From an uncultured Prevotellaceae bacterium (GTDB taxonomy: Bacteria; Bacteroidota; Bacteroidia; Bacteroidales; Bacteroidaceae), in NCBI GenBank assembly GCA_902784755.1, contig CACZVX010000001.1, positions 1-64,000 of the forward strand: a DNA stretch of 64,000 bases. The letters run 5' to 3'. Positions 52,428 to 60,311 of this stretch are shown here, one piece after another; the first letter of the stretch is position 1; each line of letters opens with the position of its first letter. The notes under the pieces were generated by a model. The model was not told the origin of the DNA. It ran no database searches and saw only the letters and a list, made by a program, of their open reading frames with translations. The position numbers were made by a program, and so were the translations under genes.

Positions 52428-53234
52428 ATGGGATTTTTCAGTAAATTAATTAACGCCATCAAAGGTGGCAACAAGGAAGAACTTGGCAAATTGGCTGATG
52501 AGGCTCTTGACAAGGTTAGTGACGTAGCTAAGGACTTGGGCGAAAAGATAGATGATGCCAAGGACGCCATTAACGAGAAGTATGGTGATGACATCAAAGC
52601 TGCCAAGGACAAAATCAGCGAAATAGCGGATACTGTAGGTGACAAGTTCGAAGAGGCCAAAGATGCTATAAATGAGAAGTATGGTGATGACATTAAAGCA
52701 GCCAAAGAAAAAATAAGTGAAATGGCCGATACTGTTGGTGAGAAGTTAGATGGTGCAGTAGATGCTATCAATGAGAAATATGGTGACGACATCAAGGCTG
52801 CCAAGGAGAAATTTAATAATCTTACAGAGGCTGTCGGCGATAAGATTGATGAGATGAAGAAAGCTGCTTCCGAAAAGGCAGAAGAAGTAAAGGAGGCCGC
52901 TGCTGAAGTAAAGGAAGAAGCCACCGAGAAAGTGGAAGAAGTCAAGGAGGCCGCTGCTGAAGTAAAGGAAGAAGCCGCCGAGAAAGTGGAAGATGTCAAG
53001 GAGGCTTGTTGCGAAGTAAAGGAAGCAGCCGCCGAGAAAGTGGAAGAAGTAAAGGAGGCTTGTTGCGAAGTAAAGGAAGAAGCCGCTGAGAAGGTGGAAG
53101 AAGTCAAAGAGGCTTGTTGCGAAGTAAAGGAAGCCGCTGCTGATGTAGCAGAAGCCGCTGCCGAGAAGGTCGAGGAAGTGAAGGAAGCTGCCGCTGAGAC
53201 TGCTTCCGAAATCAAGGAAGAAATAACTGAATAG
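52428..53234 (+). CDS. Lys/Glu/Ala-rich helical-repeat protein with Cys-Cys pairs (apolipoprotein/LEA-like)
   Basis: 268 residues, no signal peptide. The N-terminus MGFFSKLINAIKGG could be an amphipathic helix. Residues 46, 79 and 112 start copies of DAINEKYGDDIKAAK, a 33-residue (3 x 11) period as in apolipoproteins and LEA proteins. Residues about 152-240 are five 18-residue repeats of the type EEVKEACCEVKEEAAEKV. Cys-Cys pairs occur at 194-195, 212-213 and 230-231, exactly 18 residues apart, hence on one face of a helix. The two earlier repeats have Ala-Ala there. Function unknown. Possible roles are membrane surface coating, desiccation-type protection or metal/redox binding. It has its own good promoter. 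Confidence 0.82.
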   Translation: MGFFSKLINAIKGGNKEELGKLADEALDKVSDVAKDLGEKIDDAKDAINEKYGDDIKAAKDKISEIADTVGDKFEEAKDAINEKYGDDIKAAKEKISEMADTVGEKLDGAVDAINEKYGDDIKAAKEKFNNLTEAVGDKIDEMKKAASEKAEEVKEAAAEVKEEATEKVEEVKEAAAEVKEEAAEKVEDVKEACCEVKEAAAEKVEEVKEACCEVKEEAAEKVEEVKEACCEVKEAAADVAEAAAEKVEEVKEAAAETASEIKEEITE

Positions 53235-53242
53235 GATAGATG

Positions 53243-53722
53243 TCAGAGTGTGGGCACCAACTTATGAAGTAAGCCCATACAAGCATCCTCTATCAAATCG
53301 AGTGCAAACTCGAAGTCTCTCTGAGAACCATAATAAGGGTCGGGAACAGTTTCCTGGCCCTTATGTTTTTTCAAATAATCAGCCAGACATAGGAGACGGG
53401 CTTTAGATGTAGGCTGGCTGTTTTTCATACGTTGTAATGTAGCCATGTTTTCATGATCCATCCCGATGATATAATCGAAGTGTTCAAAGTCGTAGTCTCT
53501 GATTTGTCGGGCACGATGATTGAAAAGATAACCTCTTCGGTCTCCGCATTGGCGCATGCGTCTATCAGGAAGGTTACCTGTATGCCAGGAACCGATGCCG
53601 GCAGAATCAATCTCAATGAGATGTTCTATTCTGTATGTTTCCAATAAATGACGCATAACGCCTTCTGCAGCCGGAGAACGGCAGATATTGCCAAGGCAGA
53701 TAAAGAGCAGTTTCTGTTTCAT
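53243..53722 (-). CDS. Low molecular weight protein-tyrosine phosphatase
   Basis: 159 residues. The phosphate loop CLGNICRSP (CX5R, Cys at about 9) is at the N-terminus, and the general acid lies in VPDPYYG near residue 130. Family members control exopolysaccharide tyrosine kinases (Wzb-like) or act more generally. No capsule genes are adjacent. The -7 box is only 5 bases before the ATG. Confidence 0.94.
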   Translation of the reverse strand: MKQKLLFICLGNICRSPAAEGVMRHLLETYRIEHLIEIDSAGIGSWHTGNLPDRRMRQCGDRRGYLFNHRARQIRDYDFEHFDYIIGMDHENMATLQRMKNSQPTSKARLLCLADYLKKHKGQETVPDPYYGSQRDFEFALDLIEDACMGLLHKLVPTL

Positions 53723-53727
53723 ACTTG

Positions 53728-53735
53728 CAAAGGTA
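53728..53735 (-). promoter_or_regulatory. -7 box 5 bases from the LMW-PTP start codon
   Basis: TACCTTTG on the minus strand followed by CAAGT and the ATG at 53722. The predicted transcript has almost no leader. Confidence 0.55.
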
Positions 53736-53747
53736 TGAATAATTTGA

Positions 53748-53774
53748 GAATTAAGAATTAAGAATTAAGAATTA
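53748..53774. repeat. 7-bp tandem repeat GAATTAA
   Basis: Three complete GAATTAA units and a partial fourth, between the divergent promoters of the LMW-PTP and trmB genes. Confidence 0.8.
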
Positions 53775-53779
53775 TTTCG

Positions 53780-53787
53780 TACCTTTG
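53780..53787 (+). promoter_or_regulatory. -7 box for trmB
   Basis: TACCTTTG, 19 bases before the trmB ATG. The GAATTAA repeat lies where the -33 element should be. Confidence 0.5.
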
Positions 53788-53806
53788 CGCTCAAAATAAG
53801 AATAAT

Positions 53807-54601
53807 ATGGGAAAAGGAAAGCTGGCGAAGTTTGCCGATATGGAACGTTATGAGAATGTGTTTCAATATCCTTATAGTGTTATTTCGGACATTCCGTTCG
53901 AGATGAAGGGCCGTTGGCGTGAAATGTATTTCAAAAACGCAAACCCCATTGTTCTTGAACTTGGATGTGGAAAGGGTGAATATACCGTTGGGCTTGCTAA
54001 ACTCTATCCTGAGATGAACTTCATCGGGGTGGACATTAAGGGCGCTCGTATGTGGACGGGTGCCACTCAGGCTTTGCAGGAAGGTTTGAAGAACGTGGCT
54101 TTCCTTCGTACGAACATTGAGATTATTGACCGCTTTTTCGATGAAAATGAAGTACAGGAAATATGGCTTACGTTCAGTGACCCGCAAATGAAGAATCCAC
54201 GGAAGCGTCTCACCAGCACCTATTTCATGAACCGCTATCGCCATTTTCTCATCGATGGCGGTATTATTCATTTGAAAACAGATTCACGTTTTCTCTTTAC
54301 CTATACTTCTTATATGGTGGACATGAATCATCTGCCCTTACTTTACAGGACAGAGGATTTGTATGGGATTTTAGAGGAGAGAAGAGAGAGAAAAGAGGAG
54401 GGAGAAGTGCTTGATCCTAAGATACTTTCAATCCAGACATATTATGAAAAGATGTGGATGGACAGAGGGTTGAACATCAGATACCAGAAGTTCCGCCTGC
54501 CTCGCAATGGAGAACTGACGGAACCTGAAATTGAAATAGAATTGGACGAATACCGCTCTTATAAACGCGACAAACGGAGTGGGGCAGAGCGGCATGTATA
54601 A
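53807..54601 (+). CDS. trmB: tRNA (guanine-N7)-methyltransferase
   Basis: 264 residues. SAM motif [20 protein letters not shown] with [12 protein letters not shown], the [19 protein letters not shown] motif and [12 protein letters not shown]. It makes m7G46 in tRNAs. A purine-rich stretch adds a charged segment ([17 protein letters not shown]) before [12 protein letters not shown]. Its stop codon abuts the stop of the convergent lipoprotein gene. Confidence 0.95.
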   Translation: MGKGKLAKFADMERYENVFQYPYSVISDIPFEMKGRWREMYFKNANPIVLELGCGKGEYTVGLAKLYPEMNFIGVDIKGARMWTGATQALQEGLKNVAFLRTNIEIIDRFFDENEVQEIWLTFSDPQMKNPRKRLTSTYFMNRYRHFLIDGGIIHLKTDSRFLFTYTSYMVDMNHLPLLYRTEDLYGILEERRERKEEGEVLDPKILSIQTYYEKMWMDRGLNIRYQKFRLPRNGELTEPEIEIELDEYRSYKRDKRSGAERHV

Positions 54602-55159
54602 TCATTTTTTCTTGAGTCCGGCAACGTATTCTTTCAGTTCTTGTTTTTCGTCAAAGTGAATGGTATCTCCATTTACATCAAATGTAGAGACAAAACTGTC
54701 AATCATCCAATTTCCGTTTTCGAGGACTAGTTTCAGCGTCACATCTTGAGGCTCGAAGTTGTAAACGCGAATGACGGCCGTAGCAGTATTAGGCTCGATG
54801 TCGCTTACGGAAAGCACTTCCATTCGCAAATCCTTGTTATAGTCTTGTCCCATCACCCAATGGTCGTAATCAGAACCTGGAACATCAAGGGGAGTTTCAT
54901 CGGGAGTTAGTTCACGGGCTTCCTGACGAAGCTTATTGTACTCTGTGGAAGTGAACTGCAGATAGTCATTATATCCGAGATCTTTTTTGTAATTTGCGTA
55001 GATAGTATCATATATTTGTGTGACACGGTTATTGATAAACGCCACCGCATGAATACTGTCATTAGCATCAGTTTGTTCTGATTTTGTAGAATTCTTTTGA
55101 TTGCAGGCTGTCAGGACAAATGCCATGCAGATGAAAGAAAGGAAGATTCTGTTCTTCAT
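54602..55159 (-). CDS. DUF3828-like lipoprotein
   Basis: 185 residues, lipoprotein signal (ICMAFVLTACNQ, Cys at about 19). Mature part with VTQIYDTIYANYKKDLGYND and a C-terminal beta segment (TATAVIRVYNFEPQDVTLKL, NGNWMIDSFVS) resembling DUF3828/NTF2-like proteins. Function unknown. Start overlaps the TPR gene stop by 4 bases. Confidence 0.75.
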   Translation of the reverse strand: MKNRIFLSFICMAFVLTACNQKNSTKSEQTDANDSIHAVAFINNRVTQIYDTIYANYKKDLGYNDYLQFTSTEYNKLRQEARELTPDETPLDVPGSDYDHWVMGQDYNKDLRMEVLSVSDIEPNTATAVIRVYNFEPQDVTLKLVLENGNWMIDSFVSTFDVNGDTIHFDEKQELKEYVAGLKKK

Positions 55160-56046
55160 TGTTTTTGGGTTTGAGGGTTTTTAGGCTCGAGGGCTGATAA
55201 TGCCTTCAGGGTCTGTTTTAATATGTTCTTGTCGTCTATATGGCTTGCAATGTCGGTACATTTATCCAGATGTTTCCGTGCATCTGCTTTACGATTCATC
55301 TTTTTGTAAAGAATGCTCAACCGTTTATGATTGAGGCAGAGTGAAGGCAAGGCGTTCTTGGCCTCGAGTAGGATGTTGGATTTTTTGTAAGCAGATTCTG
55401 CTTTGGCATATTGGTTTGCAACTGACAATGCGTCTCCTTTCTGCGAGAGACGGCGGGCCATACTAATTGTATCGTTATTGGCAGAATCGAGGGAATAGGC
55501 TTTCTGAATATAATCCAAGGCAAGATCAGTACTGTCGAGGTGGGTAAGGATTTCGCATGCCATACCATAACGTGTGGAAAATTTTTTCGGCACTCCGAGG
55601 GATTCTTCCATTTCGATTGCCTTGTGGATGAATTCCAGGGCACGTTGCGGGTCATTTGCAGTCAGGTAAAGTGAAGCAAGATTGCTGTAATCACTTCCGA
55701 TACGGCCGCGGTCGTTTCTGAGACTGTCGATGCGGAGTCCTCTAAGTGTATGTTCAATGCCTGATTTAATATTATCTGAACGCATATAGCAGAAAGACAA
55801 TTGGGAGTGGCAGTCACTTTGCCCTGCAGAATCCTTGATGGCTTCATAGGCTTTCAGCGCTTTTTTCCCTACAAGTATGGCCTCCTGGTACTGACAGCTG
55901 TCGAAGAGCGCATAGCTTCTCTCCATCAGTGAATCAGCAGTAGCTTTCTTGGCTTCCTGCTCATTTCTTTTCTGAGTGACTGACGAGCAGTCGCACATAA
56001 AAAGGAGAATCAGTACCCAGACAATTTGGCTTCGAAGTCTTTCCAT
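55156..56046 (-). CDS. TPR-repeat protein with N-terminal signal
   Basis: 296 residues from ATG 56046. N-terminal hydrophobic helix (QIVWVLILLFMCDCSSV), possibly a lipoprotein though the lipobox is imperfect. Six or so tetratricopeptide repeats follow, e.g. QEAILVGKKALKAYEAIKDS, SNLASLYLTANDPQRALEFI and DLALDYIQKAYSLDSANND. Such proteins mediate protein contacts. Similar ones sit in front of histidine kinases but no kinase domain is present here. Co-transcribed with the DUF3828-like gene (ATGA overlap) and 16 bases after the M15 peptidase gene. Confidence 0.82.
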   Translation of the reverse strand: MERLRSQIVWVLILLFMCDCSSVTQKRNEQEAKKATADSLMERSYALFDSCQYQEAILVGKKALKAYEAIKDSAGQSDCHSQLSFCYMRSDNIKSGIEHTLRGLRIDSLRNDRGRIGSDYSNLASLYLTANDPQRALEFIHKAIEMEESLGVPKKFSTRYGMACEILTHLDSTDLALDYIQKAYSLDSANNDTISMARRLSQKGDALSVANQYAKAESAYKKSNILLEAKNALPSLCLNHKRLSILYKKMNRKADARKHLDKCTDIASHIDDKNILKQTLKALSALEPKNPQTQKQ

Positions 56047-56062
56047 GGCAAAACGGTCATTC

Positions 56063-56785
56063 TTATTCAAATTCAAAATGCTGATAGTCTTTGGAATAAC
56101 GCCAGTCACCGCCCCAGGAGAATCCTTCAGCTTTGAAGAGTTTATAGGCTAAATCCTGATGATCTATCTTGTAGGGTATGTCGTTTCTGGTGTCGCGACG
56201 GTAGGCATAGGCTTTCCCGTTTGAAGGAGAAACACCTCGACGGGTTACATAGGGATTATATCTGGTATTCAAGTCGATAGCCAGCCCTTGGGCATGTTTG
56301 GAGAGCGTTTTGCTTCCTTCGATGGTACGATAGTTGAATGCTGAGGTGTTGTTGTCTTCCATTGAGAGGATATCGTTACCATTGTAATCGTCAATGAGCA
56401 CCATTCTCTCAATGCGATAGTTTGCCTCATAGAGTTTTCGGAAGATGCGCAGCACACGGTTGGCTATCTTTGTGTTGACTATCATTTCACCCAACTGCGT
56501 CTTACCTTCCGCATTCCAATGGAGTATTTTGAGATATCGCAGCGAACTGCGCTGAAGCGTACATCCCTTTTTCCATGACTTTCCTTGCATGCGCTTGAAA
56601 GTAGAATCGTTGAGTGGTTCTGCAGTGAAGCAGTTTTCCAATCCCGCTCTTTCAATTTCTTCCTTGGAAACAACAGTTTTAGCAACCCATTTCTGGGGGA
56701 AACCTTGAATGGTCTGTTGAGCCTGAATTTGCATCAGAAAAACCAAGCTCCACAATAGCAGGGTAGTCAGAACAGTTCTTTTCAT
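56063..56785 (-). CDS. M15 family metallopeptidase (peptidoglycan L,D/D,D-endopeptidase type)
   Basis: 240 residues from ATG 56785 with a signal peptide (LTTLLLWSLVFLMQIQAQ). C-terminal domain with Zn ligands: His and Asp in LSKHAQGLAIDLN and His in SKDYQHFEFE, the pattern of Ply500/VanY-like M15 enzymes. GGDWRYSKDYQHFEF is typical. It probably cuts cell-wall peptides. First of a three-gene set with the TPR and DUF3828-like genes. The -7 box is 5 bases before the ATG. Confidence 0.9.
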   Translation of the reverse strand: MKRTVLTTLLLWSLVFLMQIQAQQTIQGFPQKWVAKTVVSKEEIERAGLENCFTAEPLNDSTFKRMQGKSWKKGCTLQRSSLRYLKILHWNAEGKTQLGEMIVNTKIANRVLRIFRKLYEANYRIERMVLIDDYNGNDILSMEDNNTSAFNYRTIEGSKTLSKHAQGLAIDLNTRYNPYVTRRGVSPSNGKAYAYRRDTRNDIPYKIDHQDLAYKLFKAEGFSWGGDWRYSKDYQHFEFE

Positions 56786-56790
56786 GGCTA

Positions 56791-56798
56791 CAAAGATA
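56791..56798 (-). promoter_or_regulatory. -7 box 5 bases from the M15 peptidase start codon
   Basis: TATCTTTG on the minus strand, then TAGCC and ATG at 56785. The transcript should start at or next to the ATG. Confidence 0.6.
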
Positions 56799-56873
56799 CA
56801 CTCTTTTTTCCATTCCTCCAAATTTTCTTCCTCTCATCAGTAAGGCAAAATAGAGGGATGAAAACCTGCCGTT

Positions 56874-56961
56874 GCTTAAATGCCGTGGAAGCAATGTAAG
56901 AATGCCATTTAAGCAACGTAAGAATGCCGTGGAAGCAACGTAAGAATGCCATAGAAACAAA
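56874..56961. repeat. 22-bp tandem array, four units
   Basis: Units 56874-56895, 56896-56917, 56918-56939 and 56940-56961. Units alternate between endings CCATTTAAGCAAC and CCGTGGAAGCAAC after a common GTAAGAATG. Same family as 21421-21486. Confidence 0.85.
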
Positions 56962-57000
56962 GCCCCTTTTTAATGAATCATTTAAACTATCGGAAACAAA

Positions 57001-57032
57001 TTTGCAGATGTGGAATAGTTTTTGTATTTTTG
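57001..57032 (+). promoter_or_regulatory. Promoter for the Mrp-like gene
   Basis: TTTG 57001-57004, 20 bases, TATTTTTG 57025-57032, then 18 bases to ATG 57051. Confidence 0.75.
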
Positions 57033-57050
57033 CATGCAAAACAAATAAAG

Positions 57051-58148
57051 ATGACACTCTATCCAAAACTGATTATGGATGCGCTGGCTACTGTAATGTA
57101 TCCAGGCACAAAGAAAAATCTCGTGGAAAGCGGGATGGTAGCTGACCAACCGGCTATTAACGGAATGAAAGTGAAGGTTATACTGGAATTCCCACGCGAT
57201 ACGGACCCCTTCTTGAAATCCACCGTGAAGGCTGCTGAGGCTGCCATACACTATCATGTGTCGAAAGACGTGGAAGTAGAAATCGTTACGGAATTCAAGT
57301 CGAAACCACGGCCTGAAGCAGGACATATGCTGCCGGGTGTGAAGAATATCATTGCGGTAAGTTCTGGTAAAGGTGGAGTGGGAAAGAGTACGGTTGCCGC
57401 TAATCTTGCCATTGCCCTCGCACGTCTGGGTTACAAGGTGGGTTTGCTCGATGCTGATATCTTTGGCCCTTCTGTACCCAAGATGTTCCAGGTAGAAGAC
57501 GCCAGACCCTATGCCGTTCATGTGGATGGCCGTGACTTGATAGAACCGATTGAGAAGTATGGTATCAAACTGCTTTCCATCGGTTTCTTTGTGAATCCTG
57601 AAACGGCTACCCTTTGGCGTGGCGGTATGGCATCGAATGCCTTGAAACAGCTTATTGCCGATGCTGATTGGGGAGATTTGGACTACTTTGTTTTGGATAC
57701 ACCTCCGGGAACTAGCGACATTCATCTGACATTGCTGCAGACGCTGGCCATTACGGGAGCCGTGATTGTTTCTACTCCGCAGGAAGTGGCGCTTGCCGAT
57801 GCCCGCAAGGGAGTGGATATGTATCAGAATGAAAAGGTGAACGTGCCTATCCTCGGTTTGATAGAGAATATGGCATGGTTTACTCCCGCCGAACTGCCAG
57901 AGAACAAGTACTATATTTTTGGAAAGGAAGGCTGTAAGAATCTGGCAAAGGAGCTGAATGTACCTCTGCTGGCTCAGATTCCGTTAGTGCAGAGTATCTG
58001 CGACAGTGGCGACAAGGGAGAACCTGCCGCCCTCAACGATACCATGACGGGTATGGCTTTCCTCAATTTAGCACAGGCGGTGGTTACCGTGGTAAATCGC
58101 CGTAACAAAGAGAAGCCTGCCACGAAGATTGTGGAGACTCACAGCTAA
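57051..58148 (+). CDS. mrp: Mrp/NBP35 family iron-sulfur cluster carrier ATPase
   Basis: 365 residues from ATG 57051 (just after a consensus promoter). An N-terminal MIP18-like domain (DALATVMYPGTKKNLVESGM, VKVILEFPRDTDPF), then the deviant Walker A SSGKGGVGKSTVAANLA, LLDADIFGPSVPKM, DWGDLDYFVLDTPPGTSDIH and TPQEVALADARKGVDM. The usual CXXC of many Mrp proteins is not visible in the C-terminal part (FGKEGCKNLAK has one Cys). It carries Fe-S clusters to apoproteins. Its stop abuts the stop of the FimB/Mfa2-like gene. Confidence 0.93.
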   Translation: MTLYPKLIMDALATVMYPGTKKNLVESGMVADQPAINGMKVKVILEFPRDTDPFLKSTVKAAEAAIHYHVSKDVEVEIVTEFKSKPRPEAGHMLPGVKNIIAVSSGKGGVGKSTVAANLAIALARLGYKVGLLDADIFGPSVPKMFQVEDARPYAVHVDGRDLIEPIEKYGIKLLSIGFFVNPETATLWRGGMASNALKQLIADADWGDLDYFVLDTPPGTSDIHLTLLQTLAITGAVIVSTPQEVALADARKGVDMYQNEKVNVPILGLIENMAWFTPAELPENKYYIFGKEGCKNLAKELNVPLLAQIPLVQSICDSGDKGEPAALNDTMTGMAFLNLAQAVVTVVNRRNKEKPATKIVETHS

Positions 58149-59024
58149 TTAATTCACATTGATGGTTCCATCCCAATCGCCGTCGCCTTTCACTTTGATG
58201 GAGGGCGACGAACTGTTTGTGGTATCATCGAAAAGCACTCCGTTGTAAACCGATATCTTATTAACCTCAACGGGAATTTCCTCCATCACAGTTTCAGCAA
58301 CCTCTGTACCGTTGGCATCAAGTGCTGTGATAGTCACTTTCAGTTTGCCCTCTTGGGCATGTGGGAAAGTATATACTTCGAAAACCTTTTGTCCACTGGC
58401 AACATCGCGGATTTCCGTCTGGCGGGAATTCACGGAGCCAAAGCCTGTAATGGCGCTGAAAGTACTGGAACCACCCGTATAGAGGAATTTCAGTTGTTTG
58501 ATGTTTTCTGTCAGAGGCTGTGTAAGATTGAAACGAAGCATAGCAACGGCACGCTTGAGGTCTAGCTCTACGATCTTTGAATCATTCCCTACGGTGAAGG
58601 TACCATAATAATAGAATGTGTCTGTTACTTTGTTGTTGGGAAAAGTAATTTTCTCGAGGTCAGTAATGGTCGCGGTTCCAGTGCAGCTGTGCCCCATCAC
58701 TACCAGCTGATAGTCGCCTTCGGGTAATGAAATGGCGGCTTCCCCGAAACCGGCATCGCCTGCTTGCTGTGAGATGTTCTTTTTTTTCTCACCATCTTTA
58801 AAGACAGCAAATTGAAGGCGCGAACATAGTTCACTCATCTCCGTGGAAGCTCTTGAAATAGTCGTGTTCTCAAAAGGAACCATTTCAATGCTTTTCACTC
58901 GCAACGTTACATTGCTCTCGTTTCCAGTTTTTGTTTCTTCTTCGGCGGTGTAACCCTTTTCACAGGCATTCATCGTCAACATTGCCAGGAGTATTACTGA
59001 CAGTCGAAAAAAGTAAGTTTTCAT
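58149..59024 (-). CDS. FimB/Mfa2-like fimbrial lipoprotein
   Basis: 291 residues with a lipoprotein signal (ILLAMLTMNACEKG, Cys at about 21). The body is beta-rich: SRLQFAVFKDGEKKKNISQQ, SLPEGDYQLVVMGHSCTGTA, YYGTFTVGNDSKIVELDLKR and AVAMLRFNLTQ, a pattern of the FimB/Mfa2 fimbrial anchor family. It could anchor or cap a surface fibre, but no fimbrilin gene is nearby. It is downstream of the two-permease efflux genes on the same strand (27-base gap). Confidence 0.7.
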   Translation of the reverse strand: MKTYFFRLSVILLAMLTMNACEKGYTAEEETKTGNESNVTLRVKSIEMVPFENTTISRASTEMSELCSRLQFAVFKDGEKKKNISQQAGDAGFGEAAISLPEGDYQLVVMGHSCTGTATITDLEKITFPNNKVTDTFYYYGTFTVGNDSKIVELDLKRAVAMLRFNLTQPLTENIKQLKFLYTGGSSTFSAITGFGSVNSRQTEIRDVASGQKVFEVYTFPHAQEGKLKVTITALDANGTEVAETVMEEIPVEVNKISVYNGVLFDDTTNSSSPSIKVKGDGDWDGTINVN

Positions 59025-59051
59025 TTTAGTGTGGGTTTTATTATTTGTGAA

Positions 59052-60311
59052 TTACGATTCAGTAGCCTTTGTCTTGGCAGTAGCCACCTTCTTCTTCATC
59101 TCTTCGAGGCGCTCCAACGCATGGTGGCGGGTATGGAGCAATTGATAGCGGTACACGATGCAGGTGGCAAAGAAATAAATTACAACATGCAGCCAAAGAG
59201 CCTGATATTCAAATCGGACATCACTAAGTGTAGCATCCATCATGTTCATTCGCACATAGGCACGTGCTCCAAATGTACTGGGGAAGATCCAGGATACTCC
59301 CTGCCATCCTCCGGGAATGGAACTCTGCGGCCAGCTGACACCCGTAAGGAAAAGCAAAGGTATGGAAGTAAACACCACCAATAGTATCACGTTTTCGCGA
59401 TAACGAACGAAGCAGCTGACAAACATTCCGAAGAAAATACAAGCCAGCAGATAGGGCACAAGCACTCCGATAAGTTCCCAGATATTGGCTAAAGATGTAA
59501 AATGGAACATCCTTGGTACTACCAGACATACATAGGCCGCCATGACGCTGTAAATCATGAAATAGCAAAGCGATTTGCCGCCTACGATTCTGAACAGGCC
59601 ATTATAATGACGGGAGATAGGAACCAAATCTTTATAGCGGTTGTTTTCACGCGCAGTTCCTGCTGACAGTCCAATTCCAAGCAAAAGTGTCTGTTGCAGG
59701 ATAAGCATGAGAACAGGTGGTATGATAAAGTTACCATAGCCGCCTGTAGCATTGAAGATTTGTACTTCTTCTACGGCAAGAGGTTTCGTGGTTATCTCGT
59801 CTTCACGATTTGTATAATTGCCACTCAGTTTGATTTGCATTTCTGAGTTTATGGATTGAGAGACGGCTGTAGCAGTCGAATAAATAGCTTTATAGGTAAG
59901 CATCAGACTCATATCGCAGTAAACGCTTACATGCGACTGTTCCATTCGCAAGACATTGGTCTCAAAATCAGAGGGGAAGTAAAGAATACCGTGGGCGATC
60001 TGCTTTTCTACGAGATCTTTTGCTTCCTCCATGTCATTACATTTGTAAGCTACTTTTGTATCTGGAGACGCATCGTATTGACGGATAAATTGCCGAGACA
60101 ACTGGCTTTTTGACATATCAACCACCACTACTGGAACTTCACGGACCACCTCATTATTATAGACCCACGAATATAATATAGGATAGAGAATGGGAACTAC
60201 GATGAAGAAAAGCAATACGCCCTCATCCTGGACAACGGATTTCATCTCCTTTGCCCAGATGTAGCACATGTCGTGCACACCTTCGTTAATCTGTTTAAGG
60301 AATGTATACAT
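59052..60311 (-). CDS. ABC-2 type transporter permease
   Basis: 419 residues: MCYIWAKEMKSVVQDEGVLL, first helix at about 33-50, periplasmic domain (about 55-195), five helices (LMLILQQTLLLGIGLSAGTA, FMIYSVMAAYVCLVVPRMF, IGVLVPYLLACIFFGMFVSC, VVFTSIPLLFLTGVSWPQSS) and a charged C-terminal tail. Overlaps the upstream permease gene by 17 bases. YhhJ/YbhS-like by layout. Confidence 0.88.
   Translation of the reverse strand: MYTFLKQINEGVHDMCYIWAKEMKSVVQDEGVLLFFIVVPILYPILYSWVYNNEVVREVPVVVVDMSKSQLSRQFIRQYDASPDTKVAYKCNDMEEAKDLVEKQIAHGILYFPSDFETNVLRMEQSHVSVYCDMSLMLTYKAIYSTATAVSQSINSEMQIKLSGNYTNREDEITTKPLAVEEVQIFNATGGYGNFIIPPVLMLILQQTLLLGIGLSAGTARENNRYKDLVPISRHYNGLFRIVGGKSLCYFMIYSVMAAYVCLVVPRMFHFTSLANIWELIGVLVPYLLACIFFGMFVSCFVRYRENVILLVVFTSIPLLFLTGVSWPQSSIPGGWQGVSWIFPSTFGARAYVRMNMMDATLSDVRFEYQALWLHVVIYFFATCIVYRYQLLHTRHHALERLEEMKKKVATAKTKATES

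Noticed and set aside
52376..53215. A 279-residue open frame on the minus strand, Ser/Ala/Thr-rich
   Set aside because: It is the antisense of the repeat-protein gene. It is open only because of the Glu/Lys/Ala codon bias on the other strand, and the promoter and the protein-like pattern belong to the plus strand.
54360..54420. Repeat-derived insertion in trmB ([13 protein letters not shown])
   Set aside because: The DNA is purine-rich but not palindromic and matches none of the other repeats here, so ordinary low-complexity loop growth is the simpler view.
56874..56961. CRISPR array
   Set aside because: Units are 22 bp and directly adjacent with no unique spacers, and no cas genes are in the window.
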